DNA of 64,000 bases from Thalassia testudinum (taxonomy: Eukaryota; Streptophyta; Magnoliopsida; Alismatales; Hydrocharitaceae). Below, in pieces: positions 1-11,082 of the stretch. Under the pieces are notes generated by a model. The model was not told the origin of the DNA and made no database searches. It saw only the letters and a program-made list of their open reading frames with translations. The stretch is taken from assembly GCA_037157565.1 (NCBI GenBank), contig JAZHRO010000050.1, positions 43,100,001 through 43,164,000 on the forward strand, in the 5' to 3' direction. Every line of letters begins with the position of its first letter. Position 1 is the stretch's first letter. The position numbers and the translations under genes are program-made.

Positions 1-1734
1 AAGTTGAGTTATAACCCTCAGATGGTTATGTAGGAGCATTTATCTTTTATACCTGACTAAAAGTGTCAAGTTAGGACCTATGATGGTGTTCCCATCAAAT
101 GTCGATGAAGCTGCGCCTTTGATTTCAGCTACTCGTCGCTGATCCAACGTCCCACATTGTGCCACGTCGACACCTGATCGCCTTCATTAGTTAAGCGATT
201 TGGGTTGTTCTCAGCCGTCTGATCAAGATTGAATAGCCTAGATCACGCCACTACCACTTCCTCTTCGCACGTTAAGAGGTGACATGACCGCTGTCATTGC
301 CATTGGATCATGATCCAATGGTCGAGAATCGCGCTCACTTGCGCCTTCAGATCGTGCCTTATCACATCAAATCATTATTGTCACACGCATGAGCATCCAG
401 TGTGCGTAAGTGGGCCACGTAGCTGTTGCTGCTGCTGCTTGTTCTTTATCCAACAGGCAAATTTCGCCTGCTACTACCTTCAGTAGATTTAATCCGCTCG
501 CGCTGATTCAAACTTGTGCCTTGCATTGCATGTGAGAGCTTCGATTGTTGTGCTACCTCCATAAATGGTCGCATTTTTAAATTTCCGTCTAGGCGCTCTT
601 AGCCATTGGATGAAGATCCAACGACTGAGATCGAGGCTGCTTTGATGAGGAGGGGCGCCGATGGCTTTGGGTAGCTTGGATGGCACCACGTGAAGCCATT
701 TGGGCCGTCCATCCTCAAATGCTCGTAAGTGGTGCCACAGACGTTGGATTGGATTGATTTTTGTGTTGTTGGGTTGCAATCGTTGATTCGAATCCATCTA
801 TGCGGTTGGATTTGTCATCTGAAGTTTAGATTTTCACCACATTGCCTCTTGCCTTTGATCTTCCTCAAACTGCATCTGATGCTACGGAAATCCGATCAGG
901 GTGATCTTTTAGGCATTGGACTCTGATTGTTGCCTTGATCAGATCTGTACGGTCGGATCTTCAATCTAAGGCCTCAAAATAATGTCACCTTGTTCCCTGG
1001 CCACAATAAGAGGTGAATTTCTATACAATTTGTACAAATTAATCTAAATGGATGATGATGCATGTTATGTAATATTTATAATGCATGATGCTTCTATGAC
1101 CCTATGAACATGCATAAATTGACATGTTAGGTCAATTAGATGTGTACACATCAGCCATGCCCTAGTGTACACTACCCTTACTCTCCTACCTCACCTTTGA
1201 TCGAGTGAGAGAGAGCAGTGTGTGTTGCGTGACGAAGATCAACCCTCTTTTTATCACAAGGTTTGGTGCCCTTTTAGGGCCTGTGTGAGAATGAGATGAG
1301 TAGAGAGATAGGTCGGGCTTGTGTTGCATGCATTGTAGGTGTGTGCACATTGGGTCTATAACAGTGTGTGTGTGTGTGCATTGAGTGAGGGGTTGCTGGG
1401 GAGTAATAAGTGTGTGAGCATGTATGTGCATACTTGGGTGAGGAATGGAGCCGTGAGGTGTATGGGAAAGGGTGAGATAGGTCTTGTGGGATGTGGTGAG
1501 AGTAGGTGATGTGCATATGTGCAAGCGAGAGAGCGAGAGAAGTGGTGTGAGTATGGTTTCCTGAAACAATGAAACACGCAACTATTATTTATGTACATAA
1601 CTTATTATAAAAGGAAATAAAATATATACAGATCTAAATCCTAATGCATGCACTTATTTATAACCTAATGCAAACATTAATGTACTTAAAATGAACTAAC
1701 CAACCAATCTTAGGCTCAATACTAGTCTACTAAT
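1..1734. other. Non-coding repeat-like DNA at window start
   Basis: No credible coding region is present; open stretches are short and lack recognisable motifs. The first kilobase is moderately GC-rich and carries palindromic motifs built on ATTGGAT/ATCCAAT (300-321 and 603-623). Similar motifs recur at 63.3-63.9 kb, and a block at about 650-715 resembles, in reverse orientation, the sequence just left of element F (about 51385-51430). 1300-1560 is a TG/GA-rich tract with a short (GT)7 run at about 1364-1378. The best reading is old, unclassified transposon-derived DNA. Confidence 0.5.
300..321. repeat. 22-bp perfect palindrome
   Basis: The arm CCATTGGATCA is followed directly by its reverse complement, with no spacer. 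Imperfect versions (arm CCATTGGAT or CCGTTGGAT with a short loop) lie at 603-623, 63318-63337 and 63402-63423. Such ATCCAACGG hairpins are common in plant retroelement non-coding regions; that is general knowledge and not proven for this copy. Confidence 0.7.
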
Positions 1735-1949
1735 GTGGATTCATCAGCCTTCATTTCAAAACACATCTCTAAGAGCATCTACAAGCAAAAAAAAGCTCTC
1801 TATTGTTCTTTTGCGACTCTGCACTTTTTTCACACCTTCTAAAGCACACCTTCTTCGACCTCAAAAATACTCGATTTGCATATTTATTGAAGGTTCTATA
1901 AGATATATTATTATTTTATATTTGTGTTTCTTTTATTTGAGACCCAAGT

Positions 1950-2210
1950 TGTTGGGAGTCTCGTTGTTCTTCTCTTATTCAGGTGTAAAAGAGAAAAATG
2001 TTGTGCCACCCTCGTTCTAGTGGTGCATTAATGCATTTCACTGGTGTCGACTAGTCATGAAATTCTAAATTAAGAGACTTAGGTAGTGATTTTTACTTGG
2101 AAGGATTTCCACTTTAAAATCTTGTTAGTGGTGATTGTTTCTTATAAAAGTTTATATTTTGCCATAGTACACTATTCACTCCCCCTCTAGTGTGGACCTT
2201 AGATCCTACA
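1950..2210 (+). repeat. Degenerate SIRE-like Ty1/copia LTR 3' end
   Basis: This stretch follows, in the same order, the end of the LTR of element D (about 32990-33244). Shared in order are a 'caccctcgtt' block, a 'gtcgactag' block, 'ttaggtagtgattttt' against 'ttaggtggtggtttt', 'ggatttccac' against 'gggtttccacc', a C-rich 'actccccctct', and a TACA end at 2210. No primer-binding site follows, so it is a truncated or solo remnant. It was recognised by eye; the exact left limit is unknown. Confidence 0.45.
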
Positions 2211-4798
2211 GACTCGCGTACTCACTATTTCGGTATGGCAATCACGTGATTTTTGAGTCAAAAGTTGACCTTTTATGGTTAGTCAAGCCTGTCAAGCAAT
2301 CCTGATTTTTGCAGCTATGTTTGCATTCTTGTCCTACTTTATATTTTGCTACTTTCTTTTCTTTACACGCATATTGAGTGATCAAGTCAGCTCATGTTGA
2401 TATATGTGTGTTCATGCACACGTGCACATGTGCATGTGTATATGCATGCATGTAACAATAGTTGAAGTTGAGTAAATGGTAGCTTACCAGGATTGGTATA
2501 GTACATATGAATTGCATAATGTCCAAGTTCATTACTATAATCTTGATCGTTGAAAATCAATCTATGTAATCAGGAAAATATCTTAGATGGGTTACAGATT
2601 CTACAAGTGGAATGGAGCTTCAAGCAAATAGAAAATTCTAGAAGGTGGAATTGTTTGGAATCTCCTGCTGCATTGTTAGTCATTATCAATATTAGTGAGA
2701 GTCAGTACACATGTCCAATGCCTATAAATAGAGGATAACTCTCAATTATTCTTCTCCTTTTGGCTCATTTATAGCTCTCCACTTTCATTGTTCTCTTGCA
2801 TAGCTCTTGTGAGGGTAAAGCTCTTGTGGATCGAGAGAAAATCATTGTAATCCATGATTGACCAGTGAACTTCTTGTGGATCAAAGTTTAGATATATTAT
2901 TTTCTTTGTTGATCATGGACTTTTCATCATTATCACCATGCTTCTTTTGATTTAGTAAGGATTTTAAAATTAATCTCATCAAGATTAACTATAAAATATG
3001 TAGAAATAACTAAAAGTTTCGTTACTTGCTATGATTCACTTGAGCCTATGTACTCTATTCATTGTTTGTCTTCTACAAATTATTATGCATACTCCTTTCA
3101 CTTTAAGAACTCCCTTGTGAAGTATGATTTTACACCTCTTAGATGCAATTGTTTGTAATGAAATTTGATTCATCATAGCTATTAGCTCATGTCTACCCTT
3201 CAAAGTTCATATCTTGCTATCAAACATGAAGAATTACATCAAGAAAACATGAGTTTGTGAACCTTCCTACCTGGCATCTAGATTGTGTAGCTCTTGCACA
3301 TTTCATTATGCTAATTATTTCCTGTATAAAACCGTACATAATTGAAAGATGTTGAATCCAATCATCACATAGAATTCAACTTCTTTTCCATCATTTAGGA
3401 GCATACCATTATGTCACCTTCAGAACCATATATGTGGAAATGCTATAATTTGGACCATTTTAGACTTCTACTTTCCACTTATCTTCTCCATCTCCTTCCT
3501 TTTCTCATCTTCCTTTCATATTAAATAATCGACCACCCTATAGGTCTCCATGTCATAATTGAAGTATGTAAAGGGACCATAAGATAATGACTAACCCCTA
3601 CTTATTGAAAATCACATTAATCACAATCTTATTAAGCTAATTCAAGTGTGCTTTTGGTTTTTATCCCTTCAAAAACATTTAGATCACAACTCTCATCTTT
3701 ATGAGAAAATGATTTGTCAAAAATTTGGACTTGTATCAATCCTCAAGTGTTTTCAAAACTCTTGCCACATCATCTAGGTTAATGACTTCATCAAGAGGAT
3801 CATTTGGCAAGAACAACTTTATTGTATTGCTAGTAAGCATTGGTATATTCCTTTCATTCTTTTCACATCTTTGTTAGCCTTTTCGCTTTTGTGTCTGGAA
3901 TACATGCTCCTACTGGAGAGTAACGTTATTATTCACATTAAAGGTCTCCATAGGGAATGATGTGTCATTTGAGGTAAACTTCATTGCTTTTAATTTTGAT
4001 TATGCAAATCTCTAAAATCTCTAGTGAATTGTGTTTGGTGAGTTCTATGTTGTACATGGGATCTGTCTTGGGGATTATGTACTCTACATATAAATATAGA
4101 GGAGCACCTCATTATAGGCTTTGGAAGGGAATAGAGATAGTGGAGAGATTGTGAGAGTGTCTTCGACATTGGTTGAGAGCAAATAGTTTTTCCATGGTGG
4201 TTAATGTAAAAGTTGTAGATATATTAGTTCCCCATAATGCCCCCTCTCCCTTGAGCAATGAAGGAATTTTTCACATAAAATTTACATGTTTTAATTTCAT
4301 TGGTTTGGTTGCCATGTGTACATATGACATCACCATTCAAGAATTGTTGGGCATTATGCAAACAAGATAAACTTTTGGGACTTTTTTCACATTCAAAAGT
4401 GGTCATGGATGAAGGCACAATGCATATGTGTGGAAGGGGAAGGGTAATGAGTAGCAAACAATGAATAGGCCACCCAACTTGGAAAGTGGTAGGCCAATGA
4501 GAACTATTGCATGCAAGGCAAAGAACTAGCAACCATGATCACATGATGTGCTAAGGAGCATCACCATGAATTAGATTGAAACTAGTGTATTGGCCTTGTA
4601 CTTGGCTGCCGGAAAGAACAATTGGATTCTTTTCCTTAAAGGTTAAGTACATTGTATTGCGTCTTTGAGACATGCCCATGAAACATTACATATGCGCAGA
4701 CTAAGTGCATTTGATTGCAAGATAATCTCACGAAGAAAAACTAATTGAGAAATACAAGTTGTGCATGAAAGATAAGAAAAGTTGATTGATAATAGATG

Positions 4799-4800
<2 letters not shown>
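2211..4800. other. AT-rich non-coding stretch
   Basis: No gene is recognisable. At 2723-2730 a TATAAATA box is followed by a T/C-rich stretch and repeated 'ctcttgtgga' phrases up to about 2880. This resembles the promoter, R and U5 part of a Ty1/copia LTR but has no clear ends. A similar TATA-like 'tataaatatagagg' lies at about 4090, followed by G/A-rich sequence. Both are only suggestive of old solo-LTR fragments. Otherwise I see nothing structured. Confidence 0.4.
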
Positions 4801-4841
<41 letters not shown>

Positions 4842-4847
4842 CGCGCG
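4801..4847. repeat. (AT)18 followed by (GC)n microsatellite
   Basis: A pure AT run occupies 4801-4836 and passes straight into alternating GC at 4837-4847. The composite is a perfect alternating purine-pyrimidine tract of 47 bp. The GC part is unusual inside an AT microsatellite and is the type of sequence known to favour Z-DNA or cruciform structure. Confidence 0.9.
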
Positions 4848-5895
4848 TTTCCCACGCAAAAAAATCCACAGCCCCCTACCAAAAACCAGCACCTGGATTC
4901 TTTGTCCCCTTGTAAAGAATCCTAGGCTGAGATGGATTGTGTAAGATGGTTTGTACGGGTTTTTGTACCCGTAATGGAGTCCTTGTAAGAAACAAAAGTC
5001 ATGATGCAATAAAAATAAGCCAACGCTCTAAACAAATAAAGAAACCTAAAATAAAAGTGAAATAAGAAATAGCCATCTTGAAGTTTAACACATCCAACAT
5101 AATGTACGAAAAAAATGTGGAACAACAAAGTAGTCAAAAGTGGTATCATTGCATATAGAACTATTTCCACTTAGATTTTGCTATCATACCATGACTATGC
5201 TACAAAATTCACTTGATTTTTCCAGAAACATGCCCAGTCGAAGTCGTTACAAAAGTTCGAAGGCATCCGAATGGGTATCGAAGACTTGCATCGTGAACGT
5301 AACAAGTTAGAGGCAAAGAACGGAAGAAGCCAATTCCTAGAGAGAGTGAACAACAAGAGGAGAAAACAATGATACATGAGTAGACTATATTGGAAATCAT
5401 GAATTTTCTTAATTAATTTCAAATAACATACATAAAGAAGATTCATTTTCTTATGAAAATGCTATCAAAATATGTATAAAATAATGTCCATAAAGGCAAA
5501 GATGTAGTTTAAGCTTAGGAAACACAAAACTTGTAAACTAAATCACAACATAATATAATATTTTCTTAGGTCTAGTAATCCATTTGTCAACTTGATCCAT
5601 ACAGAGAATGCTTAACATATCATCAACTATTTCACAAAATGCAGAACATTGTCTTTGACACATCCAATCCAACATTCTTAGCAATCAAGCACATCAAAAA
5701 CAAACCTCCGTGTGGAATTCACCGAATACAGAATATGCAAACCATTAACATCTAGCACCTGAATCAACAAAAACAAAAAATGCAAACCATGTCTAACGTT
5801 GTGACACAATCTTATTAATATCAAGATCCACCATCTAAGCCAAATAAAGTTGATCTTATTAATAGACTCATTCATAGTTATCACGAAATCAGAAA
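4848..5895. other. Non-coding, no recognised content
   Basis: AT-rich sequence with only short chance reading frames. No terminal repeats, RNA gene or conserved protein segment could be recognised. It forms the left flank of element A and ends with the CAAAG target-site copy. Confidence 0.4.
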
Positions 5896-5900
5896 CAAAG
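5896..5900. repeat. Target-site duplication, left copy (element A)
   Basis: CAAAG lies directly before the TGTCAC end of the element; the identical pentamer is at 25937-25941 directly after the opposite LTR. Five-base duplications are the norm for LTR retrotransposon integration. Confidence 0.9.
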
Positions 5901-6527
5901 TGTCACGACCTGATCACAAATCCTTACATGATCTGAGACTGGCTTGCTTCGGTTTATCTCATGATCTAGTGGTCCAATAAGAAATAACCAAGTAAACATT
6001 CAATAAACCACAATCACACAAATACAGTAACTAAGCAAAAAGAAAGTTTCAACAGGTGGAAAGAGAACAGTGATATTACAACCATCACATCAAAGAGTAC
6101 ATGTAGCAGAATACAACTATAAAATTCACTAGCAGGCAGTAGAACTAAAGCTAAGCTCGACTAGGCCCAGCGTCCTCAGCAGTCGGTGGCTCGGGCTGCT
6201 CAAATCCGACCCGTACAGAATATATTTGACTGGAGTTAGCTAACGCTGAGTAGAGTTGTGGCTAAGAAGTAACATGCATTAACATAAAGTTTTCCATTTT
6301 CTAATTATATTATACATGTGGGTGCGTATAGATCTCTAATTAGGATTTGTTAATCAATCATCTGGTTCCCTATAGGAACGATTTTGCTTGCAGCATCCCG
6401 TGATATAGGATGCCCATGTGGCACTCTCTTGGCCGGGGGAGTCCCACCGTGGTAGTCCTATACTCGGTCGACTACCCCGAGGTCACAGTCGTGACGTAGC
6501 GGTGATTACGTCACACGTGATAAGCGC

Positions 6528-6570
6528 ACGGGTAGCTACCCCGCACTGGCACGCGGTCAGTCGTTTCCGC
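6528..6570 (-). promoter_or_regulatory. LTR block conserved across elements A, B and C
   Basis: A block containing 'gggtagctacc', 'cgcactggcacgcggt' and 'cagtcgtttcc' is retained in all six Tekay-like LTRs: here, 24251-24293, 36391-36430, 43743-43783, and in inverse orientation at 13550-13588 and 21267-21303. Surrounding LTR sequence of A differs much more from B and C. An ACGT-rich stretch (TACGTCACACGTGA) lies just beside it in A. A role in promoter, RNA packaging or reverse transcription is inference. Confidence 0.5.
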
Positions 6571-7548
6571 TAGTGGGTACGCCTCAACGTACAGTGCGGA
6601 ACAGTGTAGGGCCTTGCCCTCTCATAACAGAACAGGGGCCTTGCCCCTCAGGGGTCTTGCCCCTCCTCAATCCGCGTACCCTTGTCCGACTACCCCGGTT
6701 TGCCCAACAGGCTGATGAGAGTCAGCGTAGGGTGGCCATACCTAGCCCCAGGCCCCCTGGGGCAGATAGCTCCCCCCTACACTAAGTGGCTCACCACGGT
6801 ATCACGTACACGAGGGCCAGTAAGAGTCATTGTAGAGTGCCCAAACCCATCCCGGGTCCCAACCCAAGGGCGGCAAGCTCCCCTCTACACTGCAAGGGAT
6901 AGTTGCTCTCTCCTGTACCAAGTACACGAAGGTCAGCTTTACCTCCCTTTTCAACTGTCCATAGGCAGCAAAATCCCAGAACCATCTGGTTCTTCGAGGT
7001 ATGGTGTTCTTGTTTACATTCCCCGTGGGGTTCATACAGGAATTTCTTTATCACATTTGAGTTGAAATGTTCGGAGCAACAGTTAAATTTCCATTTTATT
7101 ATAGTAGGGATCCATTTTAGCTAAAAACAGGTAGCTCTTGGTTACTCAATTGTTCATATGCAGTTTCTTCTAACCCTAGTGTTCATGCCAAGACCTAGGG
7201 TTCAAGAATCTATTCTCGAATATATGTTTATTCCTTCCTAGGGTTCATCTCAAGTCCTAGGATTACTTACTCTCATGTATTAAATTTGAGATTTAAAGTT
7301 GTAACCACTCTACCTGGGTAATCGGGTGGAATGGGGGCTCGTACAGTGGCTCCCGATGTCTCCACAAGTCCCGTACACTCGACGGACTGGAGACCTAAAA
7401 CATGGATTGATGGGCCAAAAGGTTCAAAAAGATATAAACGAGGTATAATTATACAGAGAAACTCGTATGGGAAACATAGATGGTTCATTTGCGAAAAAAG
7501 GATAGTAATAGGGCCTTACACGGCCTAAAACACGCTATCAGACGGAAA

Positions 7549-7840
7549 TCAGATGTCTGGGAAAGGTCCCATCTTTCCTAGATGTCTTAAAACAGTTCTC
7601 AGGGATACCTCTCTTGGTGTTCCGCTATCAGACGTCTGGAACTCGATGCTGGTGTCCAAGGACTTTGTCAGACGTCTGGGGGTGCTCCTGGACGTCTGAA
7701 ACTACCTCGGCTACGCTCCTGCCCTCTGACACATACGTACGCTATCAGGACTTGTCAGAGAGGAAAAGTACGGAAAGCAGATCTCTACCAGACGTCTTTC
7801 CCTACCTTCGGACGTCTGGGTGTCTCTCCGATTGTCTAAT
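7549..7840. promoter_or_regulatory. Array of AGACGTCTG-type palindromes in LTR of A
   Basis: Repeated GACGTC-centred words such as 'cagacgtctgga', 'cagacgtctggg' and 'cggacgtctga', together with GATGTC transition variants, are packed into about 290 bp. GACGTC is the core of plant bZIP C-box sites. The array lies downstream of the TATA box in this lineage, so it would be in the transcribed leader. Function is inferred only. Confidence 0.6.
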
Positions 7841-8006
7841 TCCGTGGAAAAATGACTTTCGCGGAATCGCTCTGGCTCTCCTTGCCTGCAGGTGCTGCAG
7901 CAGAACGACGCTGCGCCCTTCGCTCTTGCACTTCCTCTTGCTCGGGTGTTCCACTCTCACTCCGCTCTCGGCTATGGGGTGGCGACGAAGAGGAGGGGGG
8001 AAGAGG

Positions 8007-8012
8007 TATATA
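8007..8012 (-). promoter_or_regulatory. TATA box of element A 3' LTR
   Basis: TATATA lies on the minus strand just upstream of a C/T-rich tract. The equivalent site in the other LTR is at 25734-25739. It marks the likely U3/R transition region. Confidence 0.5.
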
Positions 8013-8217
8013 ACGGGAGAGGAGATGAGGGGAACGGAGAGGCGAGCATGGACGTGGAGTGGCATCGCAGGATAATGTGCGGTGAGGTGCGGAGAGGAAG
8101 GAAGCATGGCGCTCGTACGCTGCATGCTAAAAGCATTTCTAGACGTCTGGTGAACATCCCAGACATCTTAAATGTTCAAAGGGGTGGTGGGTCATTTCAA
8201 TATAACAAACTTAAAGG

Positions 8218-8237
8218 AAGTTTCATCCCTGAAACTT
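8218..8237 (-). other. Conserved hairpin just before 3' LTR (element A)
   Basis: On the minus strand AAGTTTC, a six-base loop AGGGAT, and GAAACTT form a 7-bp stem 18 bases before the LTR. The same structure precedes the 3' LTR of B (19269-19288) and, slightly decayed, of C (38056-38075). It occupies the place expected for a polypurine tract; no canonical purine run touches the LTR. Confidence 0.55.
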
Positions 8238-8283
8238 GAACTGACTAGGGTGCGAAAAATATAACGTAGTAGGTATAACAAAC

Positions 8284-8703
8284 TTAAAGACGACTGAAGT
8301 TGGTTAGAAGAGTCATACCTTTGAAGAGTTCCGGGTACTGCTCTCGCATCGCCAACTTAGGTTCCCAAGTTGCCTCCTCGTACCGCTAGCTTTTCCATAG
8401 AACTTTCACCAGAGGTACTTCCTTCCGCCTCAACCTTTGAATGGCTCGGTCCAGTATCTGTATTGGTCTCTCGGGGTAGGTTAGGTCATTTCCCACTTCG
8501 ATGCTCTTGTGGCTAAGGACATGGCTGGGGTCTGCGATGTATTTCCTGAGGTTGGACACGTGAAATACGCTGTGCACTCCAGAAAGTTGGGGAGGAAGGG
8601 CAAGCCGGTAGGCGACGGGTCGTACTTGCTCTAAGACCTCAAAGGGTCCCACATATCTCGATGCAAGCTTCCCTCTCATCCCAAATCGCTGCAAGCCTTT
8701 CAT
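8284..8703 (-). pseudogene. Integrase C-terminus and chromodomain, element A
   Basis: The last part of pol. The segment reads through the GPFEVLEQV and VFHVSNLRKY region typical of Ty3/gypsy integrase C-termini. It then enters a chromodomain-like stretch (PIQILDRAI, VPLVKVLW, EEATWEP), ending with the natural TAA at 8284-8286. One TAG at an ancestral Gln codon breaks the chromodomain after VLWKS. In chromoviruses this domain directs integration to particular chromatin. The segment stays in frame with the upstream integrase; only substitution stops separate them. Confidence 0.85.
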
Positions 8704-9879
8704 CGGTGAAGCACGGAGAAAAACGTGATCTCCAACCTCAAATTGTACCTCCTTAGGCTTCAGATCGGCGTAACTCTTTTGCCTGCTCCGGACAGTACAC
8801 AGTCATTGATGGATTTGCTTGATCACCTCCTAACTCTGGCGTATCAGATGGGGGCCGACCTCCCATTTGGTCCCCACTTCTACCCAACTCAAGGGGGTCG
8901 TACACTTTCTCCCATACAGAGCTGCATATGGTGCCATGTCGATGCTCGAGTGGTAACTGTTGTTGTATGCGAATTCTGCCAACGGCAAATGCTCCTCCCA
9001 GGAGCCTCTCCAGTCCAATGCGCAAGCGCACAGAAGGTCCTCAAGGGTCTGAATGGTGCGCTCTAACTGTCCATCTGTCTGGGGGTGATAGGTTGTATTG
9101 ATCTTCAGACAAGTCCCCAAGGCTTGCTGAAATTCTTCCTAGAACTGGGAAGTGAAATGAGTGTCCCTGTCTGAAATAATTTCGCGGGGAACCCCATGAA
9201 AGCGTACTATGTCTCTGATGTATCTCTCTGCCAACTGTGCTGGTCCATAAGTGACTTGGATTGGCAGAAACCATGCTATCTTCGTTAATCTATCCACAAC
9301 CACCCAGACTACATCGTGCCCTCTCTGTGTCACAGGTAGCCCCACTACCAAATCCATAGTGACACCTTCCCACTTCCATTCTGGAATGGGAAGTGACTGC
9401 AATGGCACTGCGGCCCTCTGATGCTTAGCCTTCACCTGCTGGCATGTCAGACACTGCTGGACGAAAAGGCCAACATCCCGCTTCATGCCTCTCCACCAAA
9501 AATCACGTCGTAGGTCATGATACATTTTCGTGTTCCCGGGATGTATGGTAAATCTGGATCCATGAGCCTCAGTCAAGAGCTCCCTCAACAGCTCCTCATC
9601 TCTAGGAACGCACAAGCGTCCCCTCATACGCAGAACTCCATCAGTGAAAGAGAAATCTCCTGGGTTCCCTGCCAATACTCGGTCCCGCTGTGCTCGAAGA
9701 TATGAGTCCGTCATTTGTTTAACCATGATGTGATCCACCAACTCTGGTCGTGTCTGCCTCACGATTGTCACTGTCCTGCAAAACCCCTATGTCTCCTGGA
9801 GTCACCAACTGCCCAACTCCTCCATGAGCCTCCAACTTCGTGCTTATAAGCAAGCCAATTGGGTGGGTGCCTTTTGGCT
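8704..9879 (-). pseudogene. Integrase of element A (Ty3/gypsy type)
   Basis: Integrase inserts the cDNA into chromosomal DNA. The His-His-Cys-Cys zinc region is visible (HPGNTKMYHDLRRDFW, then CLTCQQ). It is followed by the catalytic core with the first Asp in TMDLVVG, the second in SDRDTHF and the Glu in LERTIQTLED, so the D,D-35-E triad is retained. In-frame stops interrupt it: TAG after FTSQF (an ancestral Trp codon), TAG after LIRQS, and TGA soon after. No frameshift is evident. The start of this interval, between RNase H and the zinc region, has three further stops. Confidence 0.85.
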
Positions 9880-10479
9880 CAGGGCGTCAGCCACCACATT
9901 GTCTTTTCCAGGGTGGTAAGAGATGCCGCAATCGTAGTCTTTCAGGAGTTCCAACCAGCGTCTCTGCCTCATGTTGAGCTCCTTCTAGTCAAACAGATAT
10001 CTGAGGCTCTTGTGGTCAGTGAAAATCTCGAATGTTTCTCCGTACAAATAGTGCCTCCAGGTCTTTAACGCTAGGACGACTGCAGCCAGTTCCAGGTCAT
10101 GGGTGGGATAGTTATGCTCGTGGGGCTTCAGTTGCTGCGAAGCATATGCGACAACATGACCCCGTTGCATCAGTACACCCCCCAATCCCTGCAACGAGGC
10201 GTTTGTGTAGACGACGAATCCGCCGCTGCTGTCAAGGATGGTGAGTACAAGAGCTGAAGTCAATCTCTCTTTCAGCTTCTTAAAGCAAGACTCACACTTG
10301 TCTGTCCAGGCGAAGGGTACGTCCTTCCAAGTCAAATGAGTCAGAGGACAAGCAATCTGCGAGAACCTTTGGATAAATCATCTGTAATAACCAGCCAGCC
10401 CCAGGAAACTGCATATCTCAATCACCGAACGCGGTCTCTCCCACCTGAGTACTGCCTCTACTTTGGCTGGATCCACAGC
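9880..10479 (-). pseudogene. RNase H region of element A
   Basis: RNase H removes the RNA template during reverse transcription. The Ty3-type order is visible: [12 protein letters not shown], then [26 protein letters not shown] and NVVADALS. The first catalytic Asp (YTDAS in relatives B and C) is Asn here, a G-to-A change, so activity would be lost even without the stops. TAG after RYLFD replaces a Gln codon that is intact in relatives. The frame agrees with RT and integrase. Confidence 0.85.
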
Positions 10480-11082
10480 TAAACCGTCCTCTGAGATCAC
10501 ATGGCCTAGGAAGGTGACTTGTCTCAACTAGAATTCACATTTGTGGTATTTGGCATACAATTTATGCCACCTCAAGGTGTCAAAGACCATGTGAAGGTGT
10601 TGCTTATGCTGCGTCTGGTCCCATGAATAAATGAGCACGTCATCGATGAAAACAACCACGAATTGATCTAGATATGGCCGAAAAACGTGGTTCATCAAAT
10701 CCATGAGGGTGGCAGGGGCATTGGTCAATCCAAACGGCATGACCAAGAACTCATAGTGGCTGTATCGTGTACGAAAGGCTGTCTTGGAGACGTTGGTCTC
10801 CCTAATCCTCAGATGATGGTATCCTGACCTCAGATCTATCTTTGAAAATACCGTGGCACCCCTCAGCTGGTCGAAGAGGTCATCTATGCGTGGTAACGGG
10901 TACTTGTTCTTGATGGTGACCCGGTTCAGCTGTCTGTAGTCAATGCACAGTCGAAGAGTACCATCCTTCTTTCTCACAAATAGGATGGGGGCTCCCCACG
11001 GAGAGGCACTGGGCCTTATGAAGCCTTTCTCTAGCAGGTCTTGTAGCTGTGTCTTGAGCTCTCGCAGCTCAAGCGGGGCCAT
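10480..11082 (-). pseudogene. Reverse transcriptase of element A
   Basis: The core RT fingers-palm sequence is well preserved. [62 protein letters not shown] and the catalytic FIDD (equivalent of YVDD) are all present in order. The frame is open from the codon after the TGA at 11080-11082 (an ancestral Arg codon) down to a TAG at 10525-10527 (ancestral Trp). It is the most intact RT in the window. It lies directly downstream of the protease remnant in the same frame. Confidence 0.9.

Larger units (their letters stand above)
5901..8199 (-). repeat. Element A 3' LTR
   Basis: Read on the minus strand it starts TGAAATGACCCACC at 8199 and ends GGTCGTGACA at 5901. It matches 23623-25936 nearly throughout. 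A TATATA box lies at 8007-8012 (minus). Clusters of GACGTC palindromes lie at 7549-7840 and near 8143-8165. A highly conserved block shared with the LTRs of B and C is at 6528-6570. GGGGC-type repeats occur at about 6600-6670. Confidence 0.93.

Noticed and set aside
1186..1581. 131-codon minus-strand His/Thr-rich frame
   Set aside because: It arises from GTGTGT and GAGAGA tracts read in reverse; no domain or conservation is visible.
7549..7840. GACGTC arrays as a CRISPR-like array
   Set aside because: The repeat word is short and palindromic with irregular spacing, spacers are not uniform, no cas gene is present, and the DNA is plant nuclear.
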